From Dactylosporangium aurantiacum (GTDB lineage: Bacteria; Actinomycetota; Actinomycetes; Mycobacteriales; Micromonosporaceae): 64,000 nt of DNA. Below, piece after piece: positions 25,438 through 34,648 of the stretch (its first letter is position 1; each line of letters opens with the position of its first letter). The stretch is taken from positions 114,516-178,515 of the forward strand of contig NZ_JNYJ01000016.1 in the NCBI RefSeq assembly GCF_000716715.1, written 5' to 3'. The position numbers were made by a program, and so were the translations under genes. The notes under the pieces were generated by a model, which made no database searches, was not told the DNA's origin, and saw nothing but the letters and a program-made list of their open reading frames with translations.

Positions 25438-25637
25438 GAGATCCACCACATGTGCACGGGGTGATACTGCGGCAGCGGCCCCGCCGCCGGCAACCCCGCC
25501 GCCGGGCCGGCACTGATGGCCGGTAGCCCGGTGCCGGCCGCGCACCGCCGAACTGAACGACGGGCGTTCGACGTGATGACCGCGCCGGTCCCGGTTTCCC
25601 GGTGGCGCGCACGGCGGCGGGTTGCCATCATGCGACC

Positions 25638-26363
25638 GTGACCGACGACGCCCTGCTGCACCGCGCCCGGCGGCGGTGGGCGGCCCTGGCCGGGGCACCG
25701 GTCGTCTTCCGCGACGCGGCCGTCGAGGTGGTCGCCTCCCCGCAGTCGTCGCTGTGCCCGCCGGGTTGGGTGGGGATCGTCGCCCTGGGCGGCGCCGTCA
25801 TCGCCACCGCCCCCGGCGGCGGCGCCGCCGACACCGTGCGGCGCGCCCTCCACGATCTGCCCGTGACCGCCGCGACCGACCCGGCCGCGCTGCGGGACGT
25901 GCTGCCGGTCGCCGGGACGCTGGGGCCGGCGACGCTGGCCTACTGCGAGGCGGCCGGCTTCCGCCCGGCCGGCGCCACCGCCGTCGAGCCGGTCCCCGCG
26001 GACCACGCCGACCTGGCGGCGCTGCTGGCCCGCGTGCCGGCCGGCGACGCCGGCGAGTCGGGTCTGGCCGAGATCACGTCACCGGCGTTCGTGCTGCGCG
26101 GCGCGGCGGGTGTCGTCGCGGCGGCGGGCTACGGGGTCTGGCCCGGCGGCACCGCCCATATCGGTGTGCTGACCGCGCCGGCCGCACGGGGACGGGGTCT
26201 CGCGCGGGCCGTCGCCACCGCGGCCGTCACCGACGCGCTGCGCCGCGGCCTGCTGCCCCAGTGGCGGGCCCGGCCCGAGGCGTCCCGCCGGGTGGCCCGC
26301 GCGCTGGGCTTCCGCGAGCTGGGTGCGCAGCTGAGCGTCCGCCTCAGGTCGGTTTGCGGATGA
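25638..26363 (+). CDS. GNAT-family N-acetyltransferase
   Basis: A 241-residue protein. The C-terminal half shows the GNAT acetyl-CoA motif A (VLTAPAARGRGLARAVATAAV) and a preceding beta-strand (AAGYGVWPGGTAHIG). The N-terminal half looks like the degenerate extra GNAT-like domain seen in tandem-GNAT proteins. The start is the GTG at 25638. The 3' end overlaps the convergent glycosyltransferase gene by 20 nt. The substrate is unknown. Confidence 0.8.
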   Translation: MTDDALLHRARRRWAALAGAPVVFRDAAVEVVASPQSSLCPPGWVGIVALGGAVIATAPGGGAADTVRRALHDLPVTAATDPAALRDVLPVAGTLGPATLAYCEAAGFRPAGATAVEPVPADHADLAALLARVPAGDAGESGLAEITSPAFVLRGAAGVVAAAGYGVWPGGTAHIGVLTAPAARGRGLARAVATAAVTDALRRGLLPQWRARPEASRRVARALGFRELGAQLSVRLRSVCG

Positions 26364-27813
26364 CGGTGAACCTGTTCTCGGTGCGGCGGGCGAACTTCAC
26401 GAAGCCGCGCAGTCCGGGGACGCTCTCCATCATCCCGAAGACCGGGATCAGCAGGATGACCACCGGCGGCTCCCACCACCGGCGCCGGCCGTCGCGGGAC
26501 ACGGCGGCGTTGAGCCGCAGGCCCTCCCAGTACATCCAGATCGTGTAGGCCATGTTCAGCGCCCACAGCGGGATGATGAACAGCGCCACCGGTGACGTGT
26601 TGCGTTCGGCGACGGCGAGGCTGACCAGCATGACGACCGCGACGTTGGTGATCGGACCGACGACCCACGACATCACCGAGTACGCGAGCAGCAGCCGGTT
26701 GCGCAGTTGCAGCGACCGGTTGAACACCAGGCCCGTCAGGCCCCACGACCAGCGTTCCCGCTGGCGCACGAAGTCGCGGAGGCTGGCCGGCGACGCGCCG
26801 TAGCAGCGCCCGCCGAACCATGCGCTGCGGCCCTTGTAGCGGGCGCTGAAGATCAGCGCGAACTCGGCGTCCTCGACGATGCTGCGCGGGCCGAAGTCCC
26901 AGCCGATGGTCGCCTCGATCGAGGCGCGGACCAGCAGCAGCTCGCCGTGCACGCCCGCGCGCGGTGTGCCGCTGCCGGTCCAGGCGGAGAAGCGCCCCAC
27001 GTCCTCGGCCGGGCGGACCGAGTCCGCGAGCCAGGTGAGCGCGTTGACGGCGTACTCGCGCGGGTAGGTCAGGACGCCCTGCGCCAGGTGCTTGGCGCGG
27101 TGGCCGGCGTGGGCCTGCTCCTCGATGAACCGGGCCATGGTGACGGCGGTGTCGGGGCCGACGCCGGTGTCGTCGTCCATGTGCAGGACCCACACGTCGT
27201 CGCGGTGCTCGTGCTCGTGGATGCGCAGCTCGTGCGCGTAGTTGGTGACCCGGGCCTTGAACCGGGTGCCGTTGGCCGTGCGGTACCGCTGCGGGACGAC
27301 GACGAGCCGGATCAGCTCGCTGCGCGCGGCCAGCGCGGCGATCCGGCCAGCCGCCTCGCAGCCCTCGTCGATGACGATGTCGATGCGCAGCCGCGGGAAG
27401 CACGGCGGCAGGTGGGCGAGGTAGGACAGTACCGAGCGTTTGAGCGCGGGGTAGGTGTCGTGCCGCCCGATGGTCGGCACGACGACGATCAGCTGGTCCG
27501 TGGTGCTCGCCGGGCCGCGCCCGGACCAGCGGGCCGCCGACTCGCGCAGCGCCCGGCGGGTCCGCCGGATGCCGGCGATGCCGGTGATCGTGGTGATGAT
27601 GGGCCACGTCCACAGCACGGTCAGCGGCCAGCTGAGCACGTCCGTGGTGAGCGGGTGGACGAACCAGAAGTCGCTCGCGACGACGACGAGGTAGGACAGC
27701 ACCAGTGGCCAGTAGCCCGGCTGCCAGCGGGCGAGCCCGGGGTGCGGTGCCCGACCGGGGTCGGGCACCGCACGTGTCACCCGTTTCAGAGGCGCAGGTT
27801 TCGTCGTGCTCAC
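26344..27813 (-). CDS. Membrane glycosyltransferase family 2, egghead-like
   Basis: A 489-residue processive-type GT2. There are two N-terminal membrane helices (about 35-80), the catalytic domain with DDD at 213-215 and ED at 314-315, QRERW (the QxxRW motif) at 351-355, and three or four further helices. The VPTIGRHDT start of the catalytic domain and the overall layout resemble egghead beta-1,4-mannosyltransferases. It probably makes or exports a beta-linked surface polysaccharide. The preceding gene on the same strand is a secreted GH5 glycanase, the usual trimming partner of such synthases. Confidence 0.85.
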   Translation of the reverse strand: MSTTKPAPLKRVTRAVPDPGRAPHPGLARWQPGYWPLVLSYLVVVASDFWFVHPLTTDVLSWPLTVLWTWPIITTITGIAGIRRTRRALRESAARWSGRGPASTTDQLIVVVPTIGRHDTYPALKRSVLSYLAHLPPCFPRLRIDIVIDEGCEAAGRIAALAARSELIRLVVVPQRYRTANGTRFKARVTNYAHELRIHEHEHRDDVWVLHMDDDTGVGPDTAVTMARFIEEQAHAGHRAKHLAQGVLTYPREYAVNALTWLADSVRPAEDVGRFSAWTGSGTPRAGVHGELLLVRASIEATIGWDFGPRSIVEDAEFALIFSARYKGRSAWFGGRCYGASPASLRDFVRQRERWSWGLTGLVFNRSLQLRNRLLLAYSVMSWVVGPITNVAVVMLVSLAVAERNTSPVALFIIPLWALNMAYTIWMYWEGLRLNAAVSRDGRRRWWEPPVVILLIPVFGMMESVPGLRGFVKFARRTENRFTVIRKPT

Positions 27814-27907
27814 GTCCGCCTCCCCTGCCTGCTCGTCGACGCCGGGGCGACGGGCTACTACCCGAGGGGGCGCGGGGGTGGCCCGCGTGGCGGTGCGGAA
27901 GTGGGTC

Positions 27908-27922
27908 CTACTTTCGGAGTAG
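27908..27922 (-). promoter_or_regulatory. Small hairpin upstream of the glycosyltransferase
   Basis: CTACT and AGTAG form a 5-bp stem with a 5-nt loop, in the 135-nt gap between the GH5 stop and the GT2 start. Together with the hairpin at 27928-27954 it may form a leader structure. The role is unproven. Confidence 0.3.
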
Positions 27923-27927
27923 TACCG

Positions 27928-27954
27928 GCGTAGCGGGACCCCGCCGCGCTACGC
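27928..27954 (-). terminator. Hairpin overlapping the GH5 stop codon
   Basis: A perfect 8-bp stem (GCGTAGCG / CGCTACGC) with an 11-nt loop includes the GH5 stop codon. It could attenuate transcription between the GH5 and GT2 genes so that the synthase is expressed differently from the hydrolase. Confidence 0.4.
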
Positions 27955-28956
27955 GACCGCCGGCCGGTCGCGGTAGACGGTGGCCTCCTTCGAGGTGGCC
28001 CGGATGCCGTCGGGGCCGTCGAAGAGCTGCCGGCCCCACTCGGTCAACCGGTCGGGGTCGAAGCCGGTGGCCAGGTCGAGGTACTCGACGCCGCCGCTGT
28101 TGCCGCTCCACGACCAGCCGAGGTAGCCGATGCCGCGGGACCGCGCCTCGCGCATGATGGTGTCCTCGTCGACGTCGCCGTCGGTGTGCTTCCAGCCGAA
28201 CTCACCGACGACGAGTGGCAGCCCGGCGTCGCGGAAGGCGTCGAAGTAGTCGGTGACCTTCGAGGCGGTGCCGTACACGCCGTACATGTGGACGGAGAAC
28301 ACGACGTTGTGCCGCGGGTCGCTGTCGAGCACCGACGCGGCGTTGCCCCGCATGACGCCCGACCAGTCCTGCCCCCAGTTCGGCCCGTCGACCATGATCA
28401 GGTGCCGCAGGCCGGCGTCGCGCAGCTTCCTGACCGCCGCCTTCGTCGCGCCGGCCCAGCCGGAGGTGTCGCCGTTGCCGTAGGGCTCGTTGCCGAGGTT
28501 GACCACCACGTAGTCCTCCTGGCCGGCCAGCACGTCGCGCAGCCCGGTCCAGTAGTCCGCGGCCGCGTCCAGGGTGACGGCGTCACGCTGCTCCCCGTGG
28601 CCGGTGGTGTCGTGGTACTCCAGGACACAGATCAGCCGGTTCGTCCTGCACCGGGCGATGACGTCGGCCACCTCGCCGGCCCCGGTGCCGTTGGTCAGCA
28701 CGACCCGCACCGTGTTGGCACCCAGCCGTTTGACGTCGGCGAACGCCTGGTTCTGGTCCTTGTGCCAGGCGTACGAATGACTGACGCCCCGCATCACGAA
28801 CCTGCTGCCGTTGCCCTCCACGACGGTGCCGCCACTGACATGCAGACCGGTGGACGGCGGCAGCGGCCGCGACGACCGGGACGGGTGCTCGGCGGCGAAC
28901 ATGAACGCGATGAGTGCGGCGCACACCGCTGCCACGGTAACGGCTGCTGTTCTCAT
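27949..28956 (-). CDS. Secreted or membrane-anchored glycoside hydrolase family 5 (endo-mannanase/cellulase-like)
   Basis: A 335-residue protein with an uncleaved-looking N-terminal hydrophobic segment (MRTAAVTVAAVCAALIAFMF) and a Ser/Pro linker, then a TIM-barrel GH5 domain. The acid/base Glu157 is in NLGNEPYG and the nucleophile Glu252 in VVGEFGW, with the conserved Arg in NTVRVVL and the HMYGVYG loop. It most resembles GH5 mannanases/endoglucanases. The start ATG at 28956 follows AGGGAG. It precedes the GT2 gene by 135 nt on the same strand, consistent with trimming or release of the polymer that GT2 makes. Confidence 0.87.
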   Translation of the reverse strand: MRTAAVTVAAVCAALIAFMFAAEHPSRSSRPLPPSTGLHVSGGTVVEGNGSRFVMRGVSHSYAWHKDQNQAFADVKRLGANTVRVVLTNGTGAGEVADVIARCRTNRLICVLEYHDTTGHGEQRDAVTLDAAADYWTGLRDVLAGQEDYVVVNLGNEPYGNGDTSGWAGATKAAVRKLRDAGLRHLIMVDGPNWGQDWSGVMRGNAASVLDSDPRHNVVFSVHMYGVYGTASKVTDYFDAFRDAGLPLVVGEFGWKHTDGDVDEDTIMREARSRGIGYLGWSWSGNSGGVEYLDLATGFDPDRLTEWGRQLFDGPDGIRATSKEATVYRDRPAVA

Positions 28957-29256
28957 GATCTCCCTAGGCGTCGGTCGCCGACCGGCGAAGGTACGAGCGA
29001 CTCCACGCCACGCGGCAGGCGCCCACGTGGCGGGGTGGTTCGGGCAGGAGGCGGCCGGCCACCCGGGACACCAAGGACGGTCCCGGACCCGGCGACGTGC
29101 CGCCGAGTGTACGGGCCACGAGATCACCCGCAAAGCCATCCCGCAGCGCATCGCCGCACGTCAAAGGGGTTGCGACCCGGCCGTCGACCGGCGGTACAGG
29201 CACGCCGCCGCGGGTAGGAGGACGGCCGCCCCGGACGATCAGGAGGGGACGCCCCG
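28957..29256. other. Intergenic region between divergent GH5 and glutamine-synthetase-like genes
   Basis: A 300-nt region with no credible gene. It must hold the promoters of both flanking genes. A small palindrome CGGTCG-C-CGACCG lies near 28971-28983, about 20 nt upstream of the GH5 ribosome site. GGAGGGG before 29257 is the ribosome site of the glutamine-synthetase-like gene. I looked for a cyclic-dinucleotide riboswitch upstream of GH5 and could not recognise one. Confidence 0.5.
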
Positions 29257-30594
29257 ATGGATGACGTCGCACTGGCCGACCGGATCGCCGCCGAGCTGGC
29301 GTCCCGCGACGTGCACGCGGTCGCCCTCACCTGGGTCGACAACGCCGGCGTGACCCGGGTGAAGGCGGTGCCGGTCCGCCGGCTCGCGCACGCGGCCCGC
29401 TGGGGGGTCGGCATGTCGCCGGTGTTCGACGTGTTCCTCGTCGACGACTCCGTCACCACCAGCGAGCACGTCGGCGGGCCGGCCGGGGACCTGCGGCTGT
29501 TCCCGGACCTGGACCGGGTCAGCGTGCTGGCCGCGCAGCCGCACTGGGCCTGGGCGCCGGTCGACCGGCGGACCCAGGACGGCGCGCCGTGGCCGTGCTG
29601 CCAGCGGACCGTCGCGCGCACCGCCGCCGCCCGCGCCGCCGCGGCCGGCGTCGAGCCGCGGATGGCGTTCGAGGTCGAGTGGTCCCTCGCGACCGCCGGC
29701 GGTGAACCGGCCGCGACCGGACCCGCCTACGGGATGACCCGGGTCGTGGAGGTGGCGGCGTACCTCGACGAGCTGTTCCAGGCCCTCGAGGCGCAGGACG
29801 TGCCGGTCGAGCAGATCCATCCGGAGTACTCGCCGGGCCAGTTCGAGGTGTCCGTCGCCGCCGCCGACCCGCTGCTCGCCGCGGACCGCACGGTGCTGGT
29901 CCGCCAGACCGTCCGGGCCGTGGCCCAGCGGCACGGCCTGCGGGTGTCGTTCGCCCCCGTCGTCAGCGCCGGCCAGGTCGGCAACGGCCACCACCTGCAC
30001 GTCTCGGCCAGCCGCGACGGGCAGCCGATGTTCAGCGGCGGCGACCGGCCGTACGGGCTGCGACCGGCGGGTGAGGCGGCCGTGGCCGGGCTGCTGCGGC
30101 GGCTGCCGGCGCTCGCCGCGCTCGCCTCCCCCGGCGTCGCCAGCCGGCTCAGGCTGGCGCCGCAGCGCTGGGCCGCGCCGTTCCGGTGCTGGGGGCACGA
30201 GAACCGCGAGGCGGCGCTGCGGCTGGTCACCGGCAGCCCCGGCGAACGCGACCGGGTCGCCAACGTGGAGATCAAGTGCTGCGACGGCGCCGCCAACCCG
30301 TACCTCGTGGCCGCGGCGGTGACCGAGATCGTCGCCGCCTCGTGCGGGCAGGACCTGCGGCTGCCGCCCGAGGTGCCGGGTGACCCGGCGCTGCTGCCCG
30401 AGGACCGCCGCCCGGACCGGCTGCCGGAGACCGCCGCGGCCGCCGTCGCCGCGCTGCGCGCCGACGACCTGCTGTGCGGGCTGCTCGGGCGGCCGCTGCT
30501 GGAGGCGTACTGCGCGGTCCGGCTCGCCGAAGCCGACCGGTTCGCCGGCGCGACCCCGCAGGAGGTCGTCGAGGCGACCCGCTGGAGGTACTGA
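29257..30594 (+). CDS. Glutamine-synthetase-family gamma-glutamyl ligase
   Basis: A 445-residue protein of the type I/GlnA fold. The N-terminal beta-grasp region (LTWVDNAGVTRVKAVPV) is followed by the catalytic domain with AFEVEW (metal-binding Glu), GNGHHLHVS (metal/ATP His) and WGHENREAALR, which replaces the canonical NRSA-type loop. Deviations from true GlnA and the single-copy context suggest a gamma-glutamylpolyamine or gamma-glutamylamide synthetase (GlnA2/3/4-like) rather than the primary enzyme. AGGAGGGG precedes the ATG. Confidence 0.85.
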   Translation: MDDVALADRIAAELASRDVHAVALTWVDNAGVTRVKAVPVRRLAHAARWGVGMSPVFDVFLVDDSVTTSEHVGGPAGDLRLFPDLDRVSVLAAQPHWAWAPVDRRTQDGAPWPCCQRTVARTAAARAAAAGVEPRMAFEVEWSLATAGGEPAATGPAYGMTRVVEVAAYLDELFQALEAQDVPVEQIHPEYSPGQFEVSVAAADPLLAADRTVLVRQTVRAVAQRHGLRVSFAPVVSAGQVGNGHHLHVSASRDGQPMFSGGDRPYGLRPAGEAAVAGLLRRLPALAALASPGVASRLRLAPQRWAAPFRCWGHENREAALRLVTGSPGERDRVANVEIKCCDGAANPYLVAAAVTEIVAASCGQDLRLPPEVPGDPALLPEDRRPDRLPETAAAAVAALRADDLLCGLLGRPLLEAYCAVRLAEADRFAGATPQEVVEATRWRY

Positions 30595-30612
30595 CCGGCG
30601 CGCCGGCCCGGC

Positions 30613-32067
30613 CTACCGTGCCTCGGCGACCCCGGCGTGGGTCAGGTCCTCCGGCACGACGATCCGCTCGTACAGCTCGTCGCTGACACCGCGGCGCAGC
30701 GCCGCCTCCCTGAGTGTCAGGTTCTCGTCGATGGCCAGGTGCGCGATCTGCGACGCCTGGTCGTAGCCGATGATCGGCGACAGCGCGGTGACCATCATGA
30801 CCGAGCGTTCGACGTCCTGCCGCAGCCGGTCCCGGTCGAGCCGGACACCCTCGACGAGGAACTCGCGGAAGTGCTCGACGGCGTCGCCGAGGATGCGCAC
30901 GGAGTGCAGGACGTTGCTGATGACCACCGGTCGGAATGCGTTGAGCTCGAAGTTGCCCTCGTTGCCGGCGACGGCGACCGCGGTGTCGGCGCCGAGCACC
31001 TGCACGCAGACCATGAGCATCGCCTCGGCCTGGGTCGGGTTGACCTTGCCGGGCATGATCGAGGAGCCGGGCTCGTTGGCCGGCAGGATCAGCTCGTGCA
31101 GCCCCGCGCGCGGCCCGGACCCGAGCCACCGCAGGTCGTTGGCGAACTTGAACAGTGCCGTGGCGACGCCGCGCAGCGCGGCCGAGACCCGGACGAGCAC
31201 GTCCAGGGAGCCCTGCGCGGCGAACTTGTTCGGTGCCGTCACGAACGGCCGGCCGGTCAGCTGGGCGATCACCTCGGCGCTTTGCGCGGCGAAGCCCGGC
31301 GGGGCGTTGAGACCGGTGCCGACGGCGGTGCCGCCCATGGCGAGGCGGTACAGCCCTTCGGCGGTGACGGTGAGGTGCTCGGTGGCGTCCTCGAGCTGGG
31401 CGGCATAGCCGGACCACTCCTGGCCGACGGTGAGCGGGGTGGCGTCCTCCAGATGGGTCCGGCCGATCTTGACGACGTGCGCCCATTCCCCGCTCTTGCG
31501 CGTGGCCGTGTCGTGCAGCCGGACCAGTGCGGGCAGCAGGTGGTCCTCGATCGCGGTGACCGCCGCGATGTGCATGGCCGTCGGGAACGTGTCGTTGGAC
31601 GACTGGCCCATGTTGACGTCGTCGTTGGGGTGCACCGGGGTCTTGGACCCGAGCCGCCCGTCGACGAGCTGGATCGCCCGGTTGGCGATCACCTCGTTGA
31701 CGTTCATGTTCGACTGGGTCCCGGAGCCGGTCTGCCACACGTACAGCGGGAACTCGCTGTCGAGCCGGCCGGCGATCACCTCGTCGGCGACCCGCGAGAT
31801 GAGCTCGGCCTTCCACCGCGGCATCCGGCCGGCGTCCGCGTTGATGATGGCCGCGGCCTTCTTGACGTAGCCGTACGCGTGGTACACGGCCTTCGGCATG
31901 CGGTCCTCACCGATGGCGAATTGCACCAGCGAGCGCTGTGTCTGCGCGCCCCAGTACCGGTCGGCCGGGACGGCGACCGTGCCGAGCGAGTCGGTCTCCT
32001 CGCGGGTGCCGGTGGCGTGGATGCCGATCGGCACGTCCAGCACGACGGGCGGGTGTTGGGCCGGCAT
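30613..32067 (-). CDS. fumC: Fumarate hydratase class II
   Basis: A 484-residue protein of the fumarase/aspartase superfamily. The signature GSSIMPGKVNP holds the catalytic Ser loop. Also present are TGSGTQSNMNVNEV, HPNDDVNMGQSSND and GRTHLEDATPLTVGQEW, all typical of homotetrameric, iron-free FumC, which interconverts fumarate and L-malate. The ATG at 32067 was chosen; a GTG at 32076 that overlaps the malic-enzyme stop (GTGA) is equally plausible and would imply translational coupling. With the malic enzyme it forms a C4-dicarboxylate-to-pyruvate unit. Confidence 0.92.
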   Translation of the reverse strand: MPAQHPPVVLDVPIGIHATGTREETDSLGTVAVPADRYWGAQTQRSLVQFAIGEDRMPKAVYHAYGYVKKAAAIINADAGRMPRWKAELISRVADEVIAGRLDSEFPLYVWQTGSGTQSNMNVNEVIANRAIQLVDGRLGSKTPVHPNDDVNMGQSSNDTFPTAMHIAAVTAIEDHLLPALVRLHDTATRKSGEWAHVVKIGRTHLEDATPLTVGQEWSGYAAQLEDATEHLTVTAEGLYRLAMGGTAVGTGLNAPPGFAAQSAEVIAQLTGRPFVTAPNKFAAQGSLDVLVRVSAALRGVATALFKFANDLRWLGSGPRAGLHELILPANEPGSSIMPGKVNPTQAEAMLMVCVQVLGADTAVAVAGNEGNFELNAFRPVVISNVLHSVRILGDAVEHFREFLVEGVRLDRDRLRQDVERSVMMVTALSPIIGYDQASQIAHLAIDENLTLREAALRRGVSDELYERIVVPEDLTHAGVAEAR

Positions 32068-32072
32068 CGCGA

Positions 32073-33788
32073 TCACCCGGCCCTGACCGGGCGGTACTCG
32101 GGCTGCCACATCGCGTCCTGCACCTGCTGGACCGGATCGGTCAGCGCGACCCGCGCGAGACCCTCCGCGGCGGCCTGCTTGGCGACCGCCACGGCGACCG
32201 TCGCCGACACCGCGCGCAGGTTGTCCACCTGCGGCAGCAGCGACGCCCCGGGGGTGCCGGCGTCGACGAGGCCCGCCACGGCCTCGGCCGCCGTGGCGAA
32301 CATGCCGTCGCTGATCCGGTTCGCCCGGGCCACCACGGCGCCGAGGCCGAGCCCCGGGTAGAGCAGGGCGTTGTTCGCCTGCCCGATGCTGTACGTGACG
32401 CCCTCGTAGGTGACCGGCGCCACCGGGATCCCGGTGGCGACCAGCCCGCGCCCGCCGGTCCACGTGATGAGCTGCTCCGGCATCGCCTCGATGCGCTCGG
32501 TCGGGTTGGAGAGCGGGAAGATGACCGGCCGGTTCACGTGCGCGGCCATCTCGCGCACGACCGCCTCGGTGAACGCGCCGTGCACCGTCGAGGTGCCGAT
32601 CAGCATGGTGGGCCGGACCCGGGCGACCACCTCGGGCAGCCCGATCCCGCCGTCGCGCCGCCAGCCGGCGACCTCGGCGGCCGGGCGGGCGTACGGGGTC
32701 TGGTAGTCGCGCAGGTCGGCCATGTCGTCGGTGAGCAGGCCCGGCTTGTCGAGGCACCAGATCTGCCGGGTGGCGGCGGCCTGCTCCGCCCCGTCGCGCA
32801 CCATCGCGTCGCGGAGCTGGTCGGCGATGCCCACGCCGGCGGTACCGGCGCCGAACACGACGACGCGCTGCTCGCGCATGCGGGTGCCGGCCCCGCGCAC
32901 GGCCCCGAGCGCCGCGGCGAGCACGATCGCGCCGGTGCCCTGCATGTCGTCGTTGAACGTGCACACCTGGTCGCGGTACCGCTGCAGGATCCGCCGGCCG
33001 TTGCCGGGCCCGAAGTCCTCCCAGTGCAGCAGGGCGTGCGGGAACAGTCTGGACGCCGCCCGTACGTACGCGTCGATGAACGCGTCGTAGCGGGCGCCGC
33101 GCACCCTGGAGTGCCGGTTGCCGAGATAGTCCGGGTCGTTGAGCAGCTCCTCGTTGTCGGTGCCGACGTCGAGCGCGACCGGGATCACCCGCGCGGGGTC
33201 GATCCCCGCCGCCGCGGTGTAGACGGCCAGCTTGCCGACGGCGATGTCGATCCCGCCGGCACCCCAGTCGCCGATGCCGAGGATCTCCTCGGCGTCGGAG
33301 GCCACGATGAGGTCCACGTCGCCGGCGCCGAGCCCGGTGTCGGCGAGTGCCGCCTCGACCCGCTCCGGTTCGTCGATGGACAGGTACACCCCGCGGGGCC
33401 GGCGGTACTCGTGGCTGTACCGCTTGATGGCCTCACCCACCGTCGGGTCGTAGACGACGGGCATCATCTCGCCCAGGTGCTCGGCGAGCATCCGGAAGAA
33501 CAGCACCTCGTCGTTGTCCTGCAGCATGGTGAGGAACGTGTTCTTGTGCAGGTCGGTCGGCTGGCGGTGGTACTGCTCGTACGCCCGCCGCACCTGGTCC
33601 TCCAGGGACAGCACGGCCGGCGGCAGCAGCCCCTCGAGGCCGAGCGCCGCCCGCTCCTCCCGGGTGAACGCCGTGCCCTTGTTGAGCAGCGGCGTGTCGA
33701 GCACTTCCGCTCCGCGTGCCGTGGTGACGAACGCCCCGTCCTCGGACCGGAACTTCCGCCGCGCGGCCGTCTGCGTCGCCGTCGTCAT
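32073..33788 (-). CDS. Malic enzyme (NAD-type, large form)
   Basis: A 571-residue malic enzyme of the long MaeA/SfcA type. Visible motifs are the RGVYLSIDEPE segment, TFNDDMQGTGAI (metal/substrate site), the dinucleotide-binding GAGTAGVGIADQL, SNPTERIEAMPE, and FPLSNPT following the second nucleotide motif. It converts L-malate to pyruvate + CO2 with NAD(P)+. The ATG at 33788 follows GGGAGG. It is directly upstream of, and overlapping or adjacent to, the fumarase gene, so fumarate to malate to pyruvate is encoded as one operon. Confidence 0.92.
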   Translation of the reverse strand: MTTATQTAARRKFRSEDGAFVTTARGAEVLDTPLLNKGTAFTREERAALGLEGLLPPAVLSLEDQVRRAYEQYHRQPTDLHKNTFLTMLQDNDEVLFFRMLAEHLGEMMPVVYDPTVGEAIKRYSHEYRRPRGVYLSIDEPERVEAALADTGLGAGDVDLIVASDAEEILGIGDWGAGGIDIAVGKLAVYTAAAGIDPARVIPVALDVGTDNEELLNDPDYLGNRHSRVRGARYDAFIDAYVRAASRLFPHALLHWEDFGPGNGRRILQRYRDQVCTFNDDMQGTGAIVLAAALGAVRGAGTRMREQRVVVFGAGTAGVGIADQLRDAMVRDGAEQAAATRQIWCLDKPGLLTDDMADLRDYQTPYARPAAEVAGWRRDGGIGLPEVVARVRPTMLIGTSTVHGAFTEAVVREMAAHVNRPVIFPLSNPTERIEAMPEQLITWTGGRGLVATGIPVAPVTYEGVTYSIGQANNALLYPGLGLGAVVARANRISDGMFATAAEAVAGLVDAGTPGASLLPQVDNLRAVSATVAVAVAKQAAAEGLARVALTDPVQQVQDAMWQPEYRPVRAG

Positions 33789-33990
33789 CGGACCGCCTCC
33801 CGGTGTGTCGTCGAGACGGCGGTGCACTACCCGGCGCCGGCCGCTTCACTCCGTCACCGGGGCGCCGTGGCGGGCTCACCGGCAAGATCGCGTACGGGAC
33901 ACTGACCGGTTCGAGACTGTCCGCCGGCGGCGGCGCCAGGATCATTCGAGCAGCTGCGACACCACACCCGACTGTCAAGGAACGACCATA

Positions 33991-34533
33991 ATGCGCACCG
34001 TACGACTGCTCGCGTTGTTCACCGCCGCCGCGGCGGTGCTGGCCACGACCGCCTGCGGCGGCGACGACGACCCGGCGCCGGCGCCCGCCCGGACCGGTGC
34101 CGCCGCGACGGCCACGACCGCGCCGACCGCCGCCGCGGCGGGTGGCGACGGCACCCTCAGCTACGACGCCGTCGCCAAGCTGGCCAGTGACAGGCTGACC
34201 AAGGACCCGAACTGCCCGATCGGCAAGTGGGACGACAACTCCACCGGCCTGGACGACGAGTTCAGGGCCGACGGCGTGTTCTTCAAGCAGTTCGACTGCT
34301 ACAAGACCACCGACGAGCTGCTGCCCAACCGTATCCAGCAGGTCCTCTTCGTGGAGTTCAAGACCCCGGAACACGCCGCGGCGTACGCGGACAAGCAGGC
34401 GTCGCTGTACCCGTCGCTGGTGGCCGGCACGAAGGTCGTCGTCGCCGGGCGCGGCCTGGAGACCATCGACATGAAGGCCTTCCTGGCCGAGGCGCAGCAG
34501 AGCGCCGGCGGCGCCGGCCGGATCGTCGGCTGA
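33991..34533 (+). CDS. Putative secreted lipoprotein
   Basis: A 180-residue protein. The N-terminal signal (MRTVRLLALF then an Ala-rich core) ends in a lipobox-like ATTAC with Cys22. A low-complexity Ala/Thr/Pro linker and a soluble domain of about 120 residues follow, with KDPNCPIGKWDDNS and a second Cys in QFDCYKTTDE that could form a disulphide. I recognise no function; many actinomycetes have similar small lipoproteins. AAGGA precedes the ATG. Confidence 0.75.
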   Translation: MRTVRLLALFTAAAAVLATTACGGDDDPAPAPARTGAAATATTAPTAAAAGGDGTLSYDAVAKLASDRLTKDPNCPIGKWDDNSTGLDDEFRADGVFFKQFDCYKTTDELLPNRIQQVLFVEFKTPEHAAAYADKQASLYPSLVAGTKVVVAGRGLETIDMKAFLAEAQQSAGGAGRIVG

Positions 34534-34550
34534 CCCGCACCGGCCGCGGC

Positions 34551-34583
34551 GGTCACGCGCGTCCACGACAGGAGCGCGTGACC
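34551..34583 (+). terminator. Hairpin terminator after the lipoprotein gene
   Basis: A perfect 10-bp stem (GGTCACGCGC / GCGCGTGACC) with a 13-nt loop begins 17 nt after the stop. A second hairpin, CCCGCCG / CGGCGGG at 34582-34602, abuts it. There is no T-tract. Confidence 0.6.
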
Positions 34584-34648
34584 CGCCGGCCCGGACGGCG
34601 GGTCGGGTAACCTGCGGAAACGATCCCTGACCAGCGACGGAAGTAACC

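Noticed and set aside
23750..25612. A single 620-residue frame joining the oxidoreductase with upstream sequence
   Set aside because: The upstream half is a shifted shadow of ThuA; the real start is the GTG at 24835 and ThuA is a separate gene overlapping by 16 nt.
28957..29256. Cyclic-di-GMP or cyclic-di-AMP riboswitch upstream of GH5
   Set aside because: A GGTCGGCGAC-like stretch drew attention but I could not match the conserved core of any riboswitch class.
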